A stretch of DNA of 64,000 nucleotides from Oscillospiraceae bacterium (GTDB lineage: Bacteria > Bacillota > Clostridia > Oscillospirales > Ruminococcaceae). The stretch is taken from the NCBI GenBank assembly GCA_017991935.1, contig JAGOPP010000002.1, forward strand, positions 62,001 to 126,000, read 5' to 3'. Below the pieces are notes generated by a model. The model saw only the letters and a list, made by a program, of their open reading frames with translations, searched no databases and was not told where the DNA came from. A program made the translations under genes and the position numbers. Below are positions 45,390 through 53,465 of the stretch, piece by piece; positions within the stretch are counted from its first letter, which is position 1; every line of letters begins with the position of its first letter.

Positions 45390-46757
45390 TTATTGCATCT
45401 CTTTGGCGGATTCGTTCATCTTGTTGATGAAGGTGTCCGCGTCCGTCTCGCCCTTGAATACGGAGACGAGGAGCGCCGCGAACTCGTCCGACAGCGTCTC
45501 GTTTTCGCCCGATTTGATCGCGAAATCGCCGGCGCAGACCCGTTCTCCCAAGGTGGCGTACGCCTGAAGACGGGAGCCCGTGACGCCGGACGCGGCGGCG
45601 AGGTCCGCCGCCTTGCGCACGGGAGTCACTTCGTCCAGCTTCTCCGCGCAGAGCGAGGCCGCGGCGTCGCTGTACTGGAAGATCAGGAATTTCTCCGCGA
45701 GATCCACCTGTTTTGCCTCGATCGGGATATACATCTCCGTGAAGGTGATGGCGGAGACCTTCTTATCGCCCGCGCCAAAGGTCGGATATCCGATGAAGCC
45801 CAGCTCGAAGGTCGGCTCCGCCACGACGGTCTCCGACTCCGCGGCGCTGCCGGAGCCCTCCTCCTCTTCCCGCTTCTCGCCGGAGAGTTTTGCGAGCAAT
45901 TCGGAGTCCCCGCTGATAAACAGCACGTTTCCGGCCAAAAATGTATCTAAGGCCTCTTTCTCCGTCTTTGTGGAGCTGCCGGACGCCACCAGATAGCTCA
46001 GTTTGTCGATCTCGCTAAGGAACGTGCGCACGGCGGCGCTGTCCCACGCGCCCTCCGCATAGCGGAAGAGCTTCTCCGCCTCCTCCGTGCCGGCGAAAGA
46101 GGCGATGCCGGAGGCGAACATCCCGGTCAGGGTCCCCGTATCCCGGCCCGCGTAGGTGAACAGGCTGATCTTCTTCGCCTTGGCCAGATCGCCGAGGGCT
46201 ACGAATTCCGCCCACGTCGACGGGACGGTCCAGCCGTTGCCCGTCATCAGGCTCTTGTTATAAATCAGGCCCTCCACCTCAAAAAAAACCGGGGCGAGGT
46301 AGGTCTCGCCGTCGTCGTAGGGCCTGCAGTGGATGTTGTCAAACGCGCCGTCGAGTAAGAGCGAGGAGGCCACCTGCTCGAGCGAGGTGATCGGATGCAT
46401 CGCACGGTCCTTAACGAGCGCGGCCGTGACGCCGGTCTCCTCGTCGGAGGGCAGCACGACAAAATCCGGGGAATCGCCGGAGAGGATCCGGTCGCGCAGG
46501 ACATAGCCCGCGTCCTTGCCGATATAGGCCTCCACCTTCACCCCCGCGTTCGCCGCCTCAAAAGCGTCGATCACGGCCTGCCAATAGTCCTCGTCGCCGC
46601 CGCGGTCGTGGATGACGACGTCGAGCGTCTGCGTATAGACGGGCTGCTCCTCCGTCTCCGAGGAGGGAGCCTCCTCCCCTGTCCCCTTTGCGGCGCATCC
46701 GGAAGAGAGCGCCAAAATCATCGCGAGAGAAAGAAGCGTCGAGATCGTTTTTCTCAT
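45390..46757 (-). CDS. Extracellular solute-binding lipoprotein, orphan (sugar-type family 1)
   Basis: The 455-residue protein has a lipoprotein signal (LALSSGC, lipid Cys about residue 21) and the fold of a family 1 binding protein: VIDAFEAANAGVKVEAYIG, PVFFEVEGLIYNKSLM, GWTVPSTWAEFVAL. A Glu/Ser-rich insertion occurs near residue 300. No permease or ATPase gene is next to it; metG follows 25 bp downstream, so it may partner with a transporter elsewhere. The ligand is unknown. The ATG at 46757 follows TGGAGGG; a consensus-like promoter lies at 46790-46818. Confidence 0.85.
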   Translation of the reverse strand: MRKTISTLLSLAMILALSSGCAAKGTGEEAPSSETEEQPVYTQTLDVVIHDRGGDEDYWQAVIDAFEAANAGVKVEAYIGKDAGYVLRDRILSGDSPDFVVLPSDEETGVTAALVKDRAMHPITSLEQVASSLLLDGAFDNIHCRPYDDGETYLAPVFFEVEGLIYNKSLMTGNGWTVPSTWAEFVALGDLAKAKKISLFTYAGRDTGTLTGMFASGIASFAGTEEAEKLFRYAEGAWDSAAVRTFLSEIDKLSYLVASGSSTKTEKEALDTFLAGNVLFISGDSELLAKLSGEKREEEEGSGSAAESETVVAEPTFELGFIGYPTFGAGDKKVSAITFTEMYIPIEAKQVDLAEKFLIFQYSDAAASLCAEKLDEVTPVRKAADLAAASGVTGSRLQAYATLGERVCAGDFAIKSGENETLSDEFAALLVSVFKGETDADTFINKMNESAKEMQ

Positions 46758-46789
46758 AGAACCCTCCAAGGTCGAAAAAATACATTGTA

Positions 46790-46818
46790 ATATTAGCATA
46801 AAGGATCAGATTAGTAAA
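46790..46818 (-). promoter_or_regulatory. Sigma-A promoter for the orphan binding protein
   Basis: On the minus strand TTTACT (46813-46818) and TAATAT (46790-46795) are 17 bp apart. Confidence 0.65.
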
Positions 46819-46852
46819 ACATTATTTCCATAATAGAGGAAGATTATTTCTA

Positions 46853-46881
46853 TTGTGGTATTTTATGTGATCCGATATAAT
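46853..46881 (+). promoter_or_regulatory. Sigma-A promoter for the 47038-47505 gene
   Basis: TTGTGG (46853-46858) and a perfect TATAAT (46876-46881) are 17 bp apart. The leader to the gene is about 150 bases and shows no recognised motif. Confidence 0.7.
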
Positions 46882-47037
46882 AAAAATAACCAAATCCGGA
46901 GGCGAAAATGTCGCGGCGGGCGCGCCCTCGGCCTCTTTGCGGTTTCCCATCCTCCCGGCGGGAGCGCCGCTCTATAAGAGCGGAGGGAGAAACTTCCCCG
47001 GTCCGCCGGGCTTATTAAATAAAAGAAGGTGCATTCC

Positions 47038-47505
47038 ATGCTGTTTATCAATGAGGAAAATAACCCAAGCGTGCTGTCGGGAATCGCGGCCGCCGAGTCC
47101 CCGCAAAGTCTCCAGATCGACCTGATGCGCAAGCAGCTGCTCTGGATCAAGATCCTCACCGGCATGATGGCCGTTTTGATCCTGTTTCTCGTGGTCTCCA
47201 TCACGTCCCTCTCCTCCAAGATCATGCAGACGATCGGGAGCTTCAATTCCGTGCTCTCGGACCTCGAGGTGATCACCACCGACCTCAAAGCCACGCTCGA
47301 GAGCACGGACCTGTCCGGCATGCTCACGAACGCGAACGGCATGATCGAGGAGGTCGGCGGCAACCTCACGAAGTCCGTCGAGGGAATCCAAGAGGCGCTG
47401 AAAAAAATCAACTCCATCGACTTCAAATCCCTCAACAGCGCGATCGCCGACCTGCAAAAGGTGGTTTCCCCGCTCGCAAAGCTCTTCAGCGGGAAGAGCA
47501 CCTGA
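47038..47505 (+). CDS. Single-pass membrane protein with helical coiled-coil tail, unknown function
   Basis: This 155-residue protein has a short N-terminal segment, one strong membrane helix (about 38-58, WIKILTGMMAVLILFLVV) and an amphipathic, heptad-like region after it (about 60-150) reminiscent of methyl-accepting or phage-tail-like helical stalks. No catalytic motif is visible. The ATG at 47038 has AGAAGG eight bases upstream; the GTG nine bases earlier overlaps that site. It has its own promoter and terminator. I do not recognise the family. Confidence 0.75.
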   Translation: MLFINEENNPSVLSGIAAAESPQSLQIDLMRKQLLWIKILTGMMAVLILFLVVSITSLSSKIMQTIGSFNSVLSDLEVITTDLKATLESTDLSGMLTNANGMIEEVGGNLTKSVEGIQEALKKINSIDFKSLNSAIADLQKVVSPLAKLFSGKST

Positions 47506-47551
47506 CGGAGGCCCGCGCCGGAGTTTCCCGGCGCGGCGGCGTTCCCGATCG

Positions 47552-47590
47552 AAAAAACGGGGCTCCGGATCTCTCCGGGGCCCCGTTTTA
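47552..47590 (+). terminator. Terminator after the 47038-47505 gene
   Basis: AAAAAACGGGGC pairs with GCCCCGTTTTA around an inner CCGGA/TCCGG hairpin. Confidence 0.8.
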
Positions 47591-47631
47591 TGATGCTCCG
47601 GGGTTGTCCCCCATAAAACAGAGAAACCTAC

Positions 47632-47763
47632 GCGTCTCTCTCGCACGGAAAAAGGAGTTCTCAGCGAGCCGGCGGATTCGATTATCGCCACCTTGCCGCG
47701 TCTCTCTCGCACGGAGAAAGGAGTTCATCTGCGCACGGCGGAGAAATCCCGGCGGACGCGCGG
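47632..47763. repeat. Two tandem 66-bp repeats (5' halves conserved)
   Basis: GCGTCTCTCTCGCACGG followed by A-rich AAAGGAGTTC occurs at 47632 and again at 47698. The first 30 bp are nearly identical; the rest has diverged. They lie in the 305-bp gap between a convergent membrane-protein gene and a GDPD gene, where no gene is supported. Confidence 0.75.
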
Positions 47764-47810
47764 GTTTGCCGAAACGTTTGCCCTCCGCAAAACGGCCTCC
47801 CGGCCGCCGC

Positions 47811-48536
47811 TCAGAGCCCGAGGTAGGCGTTGAGCACGTCGATCCGGTTCGTTAGGACGCCGTCCGCGCCCATGCCGAAGATCCGGTCCATGTCCTCCTC
47901 CGTGTCGACGGTCCATGGATAGACGCGGACGCCGTGGGCGTGGAAATCGTCGATCAGCTCCTTCGTCATCGCCAGATGATAGGGGATGCTCATCGCGACG
48001 CCGTGCTTTTCGCAGTACTCCCCGTAGCCGAAAATCCAGTTGTCGAACGAGAAGACGACCGCCACGTCCGGGGCCATCTCCCGGAATTTCATGACGGAGT
48101 AGTGGTTGGCCGAATAGACGAGCGACGTCTCCCGCCGGCCGTACCGGTCGAGGATCTCCAAAACCTTTTCCTCGAGGCCGGGGTACGGGACGAAGCTGTT
48201 TTTGAGCTCGACAAACGTCTTGACCGGATTCCCGGCGATCAGATCGAAATACTCGCAAAGCGTCGGGATCTCCTGACGCGGGAGATCCGGCCGGGTGTAA
48301 GAGGCGCTAAAGCGCTTGAGCTCCGGCAAGGTAAAGTCCTTTACATATCCTTTCGCGTCGGTCGTGCGGCCAAATTCCTCGTCGTGATGGATCACGACCC
48401 CCCCGTCGGCGGAGAGCTGGACATCCAGCTCTATGGCGTCGGGGCGGTAGTCCAAGCTCTTTTCAAACGAAAGGAGCGTATTCTCGGGGTAAAGCCCCGC
48501 GAGCCCCCTGTGGGCGATCCGCGTCACTTCCCGCAT
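47811..48536 (-). CDS. Glycerophosphodiester phosphodiesterase (second of two)
   Basis: The 241-residue TIM-barrel enzyme has the GDPD motifs: IAHRGLAGLYPENT (catalytic His, Arg, Glu/Asn), IELDVQLSADG (metal-binding Glu/Asp), VIHHDEEFGRTT (catalytic His) and a late VYPWTVDTEEDM. It cleaves glycerophosphodiesters to glycerol-3-phosphate and an alcohol. No signal peptide, so it acts in the cytoplasm. The ATG at 48536, with AAGGAGAG upstream, lies inside the preceding GDPD gene (13-bp overlap). It is the last gene of the importer operon. Confidence 0.93.
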   Translation of the reverse strand: MREVTRIAHRGLAGLYPENTLLSFEKSLDYRPDAIELDVQLSADGGVVIHHDEEFGRTTDAKGYVKDFTLPELKRFSASYTRPDLPRQEIPTLCEYFDLIAGNPVKTFVELKNSFVPYPGLEEKVLEILDRYGRRETSLVYSANHYSVMKFREMAPDVAVVFSFDNWIFGYGEYCEKHGVAMSIPYHLAMTKELIDDFHAHGVRVYPWTVDTEEDMDRIFGMGADGVLTNRIDVLNAYLGL

Positions 48537-49258
48537 ACGTCTCTCCTTATGGCAAGGAAGCGGTCCGGATGGTTCGTGATGCCGATTTCGAGCCCAAGGC
48601 TCAGGCAGCGGCGCATATCCTCCGGGCTGTCGATGGTCCACGCGTTGATCTCAATGTGGTTGCTCCGCAGGTCCATCATGCTGTCGTGGTTCAGCGAGTT
48701 AAAGAACGGATGGTAGCACTCGGCTCCGCGGTTTCTCGTATACGCGCCGGGATGGACGAGCCAGCTCTCCTCCAAGAAGCCGACCTTCACGTCCGGGGCG
48801 AGCTCCTTGAAGCGGCAGACCGAGAAATGGTTGAAGGAGCTGATGATGACCTTTTGGCGCAGGCCGAACCGGTCGATCAGCGCGAGGGTCTTGCGCTCGA
48901 TGTTCGGGTAGTCGTAGACGCCGGTCTTGAGCTCGATGTTGGTGACAAGGCCGGTGTCTTTCACAAGCTCAAAATACGCTTCCAAGGTCGAGGGATGGAC
49001 GACGCCGTGCCGCCCGCCCGCGACGAAGCCGGCGTCCAGCGCCAGAAACTCCTCCGCCGAAAGGTCGCGGATCAGGTGGTCCTCCCCGCAGGTGCGCAGG
49101 GTGTTTTCGTCGTGCATGATCACGGCGACGCCGTCGGAGGTCAGGTGCACGTCGAGCTCGATGCCCTCCGCGCCGCATTCAATCGCCTTTTGGAAGGCAA
49201 GCATCGTGTTTTCCGGGTACTCGGCGGAGAAGCCGCGATGCGCAAAAATTTTTGTCAT
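48524..49258 (-). CDS. Glycerophosphodiester phosphodiesterase (first of two)
   Basis: The 244-residue enzyme shows IFAHRGFSAEYPENTMLAF, IELDVHLTSDG, IMHDENTLRTC and NAWTIDSPEDM, the full GDPD catalytic set, and no signal peptide. It is similar to, but clearly diverged from, the next gene, so the two may prefer different head groups. The ATG at 49258 is chosen because homology starts there; AAGGAG is 11 bases upstream, and a TTG seven codons earlier overlaps that site. It follows the ABC ATPase gene by 76 bp. Confidence 0.93.
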   Translation of the reverse strand: MTKIFAHRGFSAEYPENTMLAFQKAIECGAEGIELDVHLTSDGVAVIMHDENTLRTCGEDHLIRDLSAEEFLALDAGFVAGGRHGVVHPSTLEAYFELVKDTGLVTNIELKTGVYDYPNIERKTLALIDRFGLRQKVIISSFNHFSVCRFKELAPDVKVGFLEESWLVHPGAYTRNRGAECYHPFFNSLNHDSMMDLRSNHIEINAWTIDSPEDMRRCLSLGLEIGITNHPDRFLAIRRDVCGK

Positions 49259-49334
49259 GGATGTTCCCGCTCCTTTCAAAAATCATACCGGAAAGCGAAA
49301 CGCCTTCCGGTACGCCTCCCATATTTTACTCGGT

Positions 49335-50342
49335 TTACAGCTCGATGACAAGGGATTTGTCGATCGAGAGGTAAACTTCGTCCCCCTCCGCGTACTCCAT
49401 CTCGCGCTCAAAGAGCACGTCGGAGTTGACGCGGACGCAGCCGCAGTTGGCCGCGAAGCGGATGATGTTGCCGTGGGAGATATGCCCGGCCACGGTGCCT
49501 TTCATATGATAGCATTCCTCGGCGTCCAGCGGGTGCTTGCTCATGACGACGATCTCCGGGCGGATGGCAACGTCCTTGCAGCAGAGCTTCTCGCCGCAGG
49601 CGGCGCCGAAACTCTCCGCGCTGAAGATGTTGTAGTTGCCGATGAAGGTCGCGGCGAACCTCGTCGCCGGCGCGGAATAGAGCTCGACCGGGCTGCCGGA
49701 CTGCTCGATCCTGCCGTCGTTAAACAGATGGATCGTGTCGGACATGACCATCGCCTCGTCCTGATCGTGGGTGACGAAGATCGTGGTGATGTTGAGCTTC
49801 TGCTGGATGCGGCGGATCTCGATCTGGAGGTTGTGGCGCAGCAGGGCGTCGATGGCGGAGAGCGGCTCGTCCAGAAGCAAGACCTTCGGCTCGGTGACGA
49901 TGGCCCGCGCCAAGGCGACGCGCTGCTGCTGGCCGCCGGAGAGCTGCATCGGGAACTGATTGATCTTCTCCGAGAGGCCGACGATGTCGAGGATGTTCTT
50001 GACCCGCTCGCCGACTTCCTCCTTCGGCGTCTTTTTCATCCGGAGGCCGAAGGCGACGTTGTCCGCGACGTCCATATTCGGAAACAGCGAGTACTGCTGG
50101 AAGACCATGCCGATGCCGCGCTCGCGGGCGTTCACGTCCGTGATGTCCTGCCCGTCGAGATAGACCCGGCCGCTGGTGACCTGCTCAAGGCCCGAGAGGC
50201 AGCGCAGCAGCGTCGATTTGCCGCAGCCGGACGGCCCCAGCAGCGTGACGAGCTGGCCCTTCTCCACGCCGAGGTTGATATCCTTCAAGACGTGGTTGCT
50301 GCCGAAACATTTATTCAAATCCTTAAATTCAATATAAGACAT
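49335..50342 (-). CDS. ABC importer ATPase (PotA/FbpC/PhnT-like)
   Basis: The 335-residue ATPase has Walker A (GPSGCGKST), Q-loop (GIGMVFQQYSLFPNM), signature LSGGQQQR, Walker B (LLLDEPLSAID) and a C-terminal TOBE-like domain (about 235-335, DVAIRPEIVVM). It belongs to the group that powers polyamine, iron(III), phosphonate and sugar-phosphate importers. The substrate must be judged from neighbours: a binding protein and two permeases upstream and two GDPD enzymes downstream. Confidence 0.92.
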   Translation of the reverse strand: MSYIEFKDLNKCFGSNHVLKDINLGVEKGQLVTLLGPSGCGKSTLLRCLSGLEQVTSGRVYLDGQDITDVNARERGIGMVFQQYSLFPNMDVADNVAFGLRMKKTPKEEVGERVKNILDIVGLSEKINQFPMQLSGGQQQRVALARAIVTEPKVLLLDEPLSAIDALLRHNLQIEIRRIQQKLNITTIFVTHDQDEAMVMSDTIHLFNDGRIEQSGSPVELYSAPATRFAATFIGNYNIFSAESFGAACGEKLCCKDVAIRPEIVVMSKHPLDAEECYHMKGTVAGHISHGNIIRFAANCGCVRVNSDVLFEREMEYAEGDEVYLSIDKSLVIEL

Positions 50343-50347
50343 CCCCG

Positions 50348-51166
50348 TTATCTCCCCTCTTTTTGGATCTGTTCGAGCTTATTTTTGCTTTGGAAGTAAA
50401 GCACGAGCGCCGTGATCAGGAACGTCATCAGCATGATGACCACGAAAACGGCGGAGGCCTCGGTGCTCGAATGCTTCATCGTCTGATACAGGAACACCTG
50501 AACGTTGGTCACGGCGCTTCCGGAGAGGTTCCGGATGATGACATAATCGCCGAAAAGGATTCCGACCGCGAGGAGGGAGGAGACGGTGATGCCGGTGATG
50601 ATGTTCGGCACGATGACCCGGAAAAACGCGTACAGCTTGCTGGCGCCGAGCATCTCGGCCGCCTCGAGCAGCATCGGCATGTTGACCGCGTGCATGCTGT
50701 TGCGGATCCCCTGATAGATGTAGGGTAGGATGATCACGCAGTATGTACCGAGCAGCATCACCATCCGGTTGCTCAGGAAGGTCCCGTTCTTGGCGTAGAG
50801 GGCCAAGATGGAGACGGAGAGGATGACGCCCTGAATGGTATAGGGGATCATGCAGAGGATCTGGACGTATTTTTCGAGGTGCGGAAAGTAGATCGTGACC
50901 ACGAAGAGCGCCAGCAGCACCACGAGGATCGTCAGCACGATCGGGATGATGCAGATCAAAACCGTCTGGTAGATGGCTTTGAGGAAGGAGGCGTTGCCGA
51001 AGATCGTCGCGTAGTTTTTGAGGGAGAAGCCGTAGGGGATGATGCCCGTCCAGTTGTCGAAGATGGAGTAAACGAGCGTGGCGGCCAGCGGGATCAGAAG
51101 CCAGAGGATCACGCAGGTCATTACGATATTCGCGGAAAGCTTGCTCATCTTATTCATACCGCTCAC
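50348..51166 (-). CDS. ABC importer permease (PotC/PhnV-like)
   Basis: The 272-residue permease has about six membrane helices and the EAA loop (AAEMLGASKLYAFFRVIVPNII). It is the second permease of the operon, overlaps the first by 4 bp and precedes the ATPase by 5 bp. Two separate permease genes are usual in 2-aminoethylphosphonate- and polyamine-type systems. No anomaly seen. Confidence 0.9.
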   Translation of the reverse strand: MSGMNKMSKLSANIVMTCVILWLLIPLAATLVYSIFDNWTGIIPYGFSLKNYATIFGNASFLKAIYQTVLICIIPIVLTILVVLLALFVVTIYFPHLEKYVQILCMIPYTIQGVILSVSILALYAKNGTFLSNRMVMLLGTYCVIILPYIYQGIRNSMHAVNMPMLLEAAEMLGASKLYAFFRVIVPNIITGITVSSLLAVGILFGDYVIIRNLSGSAVTNVQVFLYQTMKHSSTEASAVFVVIMLMTFLITALVLYFQSKNKLEQIQKEGR

Positions 51167-52047
51167 CTCGCATTCCAGCGCGTTGTCGCTTTGATAATGT
51201 AATTATCAATCAGGATCGCCGCGCACATCAAGAGCATCATCACGACGGAGAGCGCCGCGCCGAGGTGCGGCTTCGAGGCGATGTCGCCGGTAAACATCGC
51301 GGAGATGTTGACCGGCAGAAGGCTGAAGTTGTTCATCAAGAGCGCGTAGGCGGTCGCGTAGGCGCACAGCGCGTTGGCAAACAGGACGCTGATCGTGCCG
51401 AAGATGCTCGGGATCAGCACCGGGATGCCGACTTTGAACCAGAACGTGCTGTTGCGGCCGCCGAGCAGGAGATTCGCCTCCTGCCACTCCCTGCGGATGC
51501 CGTTAAAAGCCGGGATCAGCAGCAGCGTGGAGAGCGGGATCTGGAAATATACATACATCAAAATTAGGCCCTTACTTGTGTAAAGGTCGAAATTCTGGAT
51601 CCATTCGATTCCATAAACATTTGCGATCTGGCGCACGACGCCGGACGTCCCCAAAACGATCATGTAGGCAAACGCCAGCGGGACGCCCGCAAAGTTTGAG
51701 GTCATGTTGAGCACCGTCATAAAGGCGTTGCGGAAGCGGCCCCTCGAGGTGTGCGCGGCTTTCGCGCCCATAAACGCGACGAAAATCCCGATCGCGGTGG
51801 AGAGCAGCGTGATCTCAAGGCTGTTCGTAATGGCCTTTTTATAGCTCAGGGTGCTGAAAATCTTGGAGTAATTTTGCAGCGTAAAAAGGACGCTTTTATC
51901 CTCGTCAAGGCCGAAGCTGTCGAGGATCAGCATGGAAAGGGGCAAAAGCTCATAGAGAAACACGACAACAAGAAAAGGGAGCAGCACAAGCAGATAGATC
52001 TTTTTGTTCGTCATCTTTCTGACGGCCGCCGGAGCGTTATGTTCCAT
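51163..52047 (-). CDS. ABC importer permease (PotB/PhnU-like)
   Basis: The 294-residue permease has about six membrane helices (LLVLLPFLVVVFLYELLPL at the N-terminus) and an EAA-like loop (ANLLLGGRNSTFWFKVGIPVL). It pairs with the following permease. A GGTG-rich site (GAGGTG) precedes the ATG; a stable stem-loop lies between the binding-protein gene and this one. Confidence 0.9.
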   Translation of the reverse strand: MEHNAPAAVRKMTNKKIYLLVLLPFLVVVFLYELLPLSMLILDSFGLDEDKSVLFTLQNYSKIFSTLSYKKAITNSLEITLLSTAIGIFVAFMGAKAAHTSRGRFRNAFMTVLNMTSNFAGVPLAFAYMIVLGTSGVVRQIANVYGIEWIQNFDLYTSKGLILMYVYFQIPLSTLLLIPAFNGIRREWQEANLLLGGRNSTFWFKVGIPVLIPSIFGTISVLFANALCAYATAYALLMNNFSLLPVNISAMFTGDIASKPHLGAALSVVMMLLMCAAILIDNYIIKATTRWNAR

Positions 52048-52069
52048 GGAGGTTCACCTCAATTTCAAG

Positions 52070-52101
52070 AAATGGGGCGTACTTTTGAGCACGCCCCATT
52101 T
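52070..52101 (-). promoter_or_regulatory. Intra-operon stem-loop after the binding-protein gene
   Basis: A perfect 11-bp stem (AAATGGGGCGT/ACGCCCCATTT, 10-base loop) lies between the binding-protein stop and the first permease. It lacks a T tract, so it more likely blocks 3' decay or partly terminates, giving extra binding protein. Confidence 0.7.
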
Positions 52102-52146
52102 CCTATGGTACTTACGGGAAGCTTAGGCCCGCGGGCGAAATTCGGC

Positions 52147-53235
52147 TCAGCCCATCAGCGGGATGATGTTCTCGTTCCACCAAGCGGAGATGCCGGAGCA
52201 GACCTCTTTGTAATGCACGCCGTCGGAGATGCCGACCGCGTTGGCATAGGTCTCGGGCTGGAAGGTGGTGTCAATGATTTCCTGCGGAACCGCGACGTCG
52301 GTTCTGGTCGGGATGGCGCCCGCCTTGGCGAGGTTGATCTGGCCCTGATCGGAGAAGATGTACTCTCTGGCAAGGGCGGCGGCAAACGGGGTATCGGATT
52401 TGGAGTTGATGACGGAAGCGTATCCGACAAGGATCGCGCCGTCGGACGGGATGCCGACCGTGAAGCTGTAGTTCGGGGTCTGATCGCGGTAGCCCAGAAC
52501 GTTGTAGGACCACGACACGCCGAGCTCGACTTCGCCGGCCTGAATTCTGGCAAGCAGGATGTCGCCGCTGTCGATACGGCCGGCTTCGGCCATCTCGGTC
52601 CAGAAGTCATACGCGGGCTGCAGGTTGTCGAGATCGCCGCCGAACGCGTAGGCGGTGGCAACGACGACGCCCTGTCCGGTGGCGCCGCCGACGACGTCGC
52701 CGATGGTCAGCTTATAGGTGCCGTTTTTGACGTCGGCCCAAGAGGTCGGGGCCGGGTCGGTCGTGATGTCGTTGTTATAAATAAATGCGGTGCAGCCGGT
52801 GTAGGCGATCATCCAGAGGCCCTCTTCGTCTTTCGCCCAATCCGGGACGGAATCCCAATAAGAGGTCTTATAGCTCTGGACAAGGCCCTCTTCCACGGCC
52901 TGCGTCGTGAAGGCAAGACCGACGTCGCCGATGTCTCTGGTCGCATCGTTGGCGAACATATTCAGCTCTTCGGCGGAGCTCATATCTTCGTCCGTATGCT
53001 CAATCCCATAGGTCTCGGTCAGGCCGACCCAGCTCTCGCCCCAGTTGGCCCAAGAATCCGGCATGCCGACGGATTCGACATGGCCCTCTTCCTGCGCTTT
53101 GGCGATGATTTCATCAAGCGTATAAGAGTTGAGATCTGTCGTTTCCTCTTCTCCCGCGTTTCCGGTGCATCCGACCAGAAGAAGGCTGAGGCAAGCGACA
53201 ACAGCAATCAGTTTGAACACTGTGGTTTTACGCAT
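52147..53235 (-). CDS. ABC importer substrate-binding lipoprotein (extracellular family 6-like)
   Basis: The 362-residue protein has a lipoprotein signal (SLLLVGC, lipid Cys about residue 23) and looks like binding proteins of the iron(III)/2-aminoethylphosphonate/sugar-phosphate group: LDEIIAKAQEEGHVESVGMP, WAKDEEGLWMIAYTGCTAFIYNN, PTSWADVKN. Two downstream GDPD genes suggest the ligand is a glycerophosphodiester, glycerol phosphate or related phosphorylated compound; this is inference. The start ATG has GAAGGA upstream and a strong promoter lies at 53292-53320. Confidence 0.88.
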   Translation of the reverse strand: MRKTTVFKLIAVVACLSLLLVGCTGNAGEEETTDLNSYTLDEIIAKAQEEGHVESVGMPDSWANWGESWVGLTETYGIEHTDEDMSSAEELNMFANDATRDIGDVGLAFTTQAVEEGLVQSYKTSYWDSVPDWAKDEEGLWMIAYTGCTAFIYNNDITTDPAPTSWADVKNGTYKLTIGDVVGGATGQGVVVATAYAFGGDLDNLQPAYDFWTEMAEAGRIDSGDILLARIQAGEVELGVSWSYNVLGYRDQTPNYSFTVGIPSDGAILVGYASVINSKSDTPFAAALAREYIFSDQGQINLAKAGAIPTRTDVAVPQEIIDTTFQPETYANAVGISDGVHYKEVCSGISAWWNENIIPLMG

Positions 53236-53291
53236 GTTGTTCCTTCTCTCTAAAATTTTTGGGGTCCGCGGTTTCCGCTGCTCCCGGTGAT

Positions 53292-53320
53292 ATTATAACG
53301 AATAACTAATAATTTGTAAA
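53292..53320 (-). promoter_or_regulatory. Sigma-A promoter for the ABC-GDPD operon
   Basis: On the minus strand TTTACA (53315-53320) and TATAAT (53292-53297) are 17 bp apart in an AT-rich region. Confidence 0.8.
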
Positions 53321-53406
53321 GGGAAACTTATCCTTTTATAAGAATTGAATAAAGAATAGGAAAATCTTGCAAGATTAGAAAATGCCCGGGTTCCCGCCGC
53401 GATCGG

Positions 53407-53435
53407 TTGTAAAAACGTGTCGTTTCTGCTAAAAT
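53407..53435 (+). promoter_or_regulatory. Sigma-A promoter for pepT
   Basis: TTGTAA (53407-53412) and TAAAAT (53430-53435) are 17 bp apart, about 30 bp before the pepT start. Confidence 0.7.
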
Positions 53436-53465
53436 GGCGGTATCAGATTGACGGAGGTTTGGATT

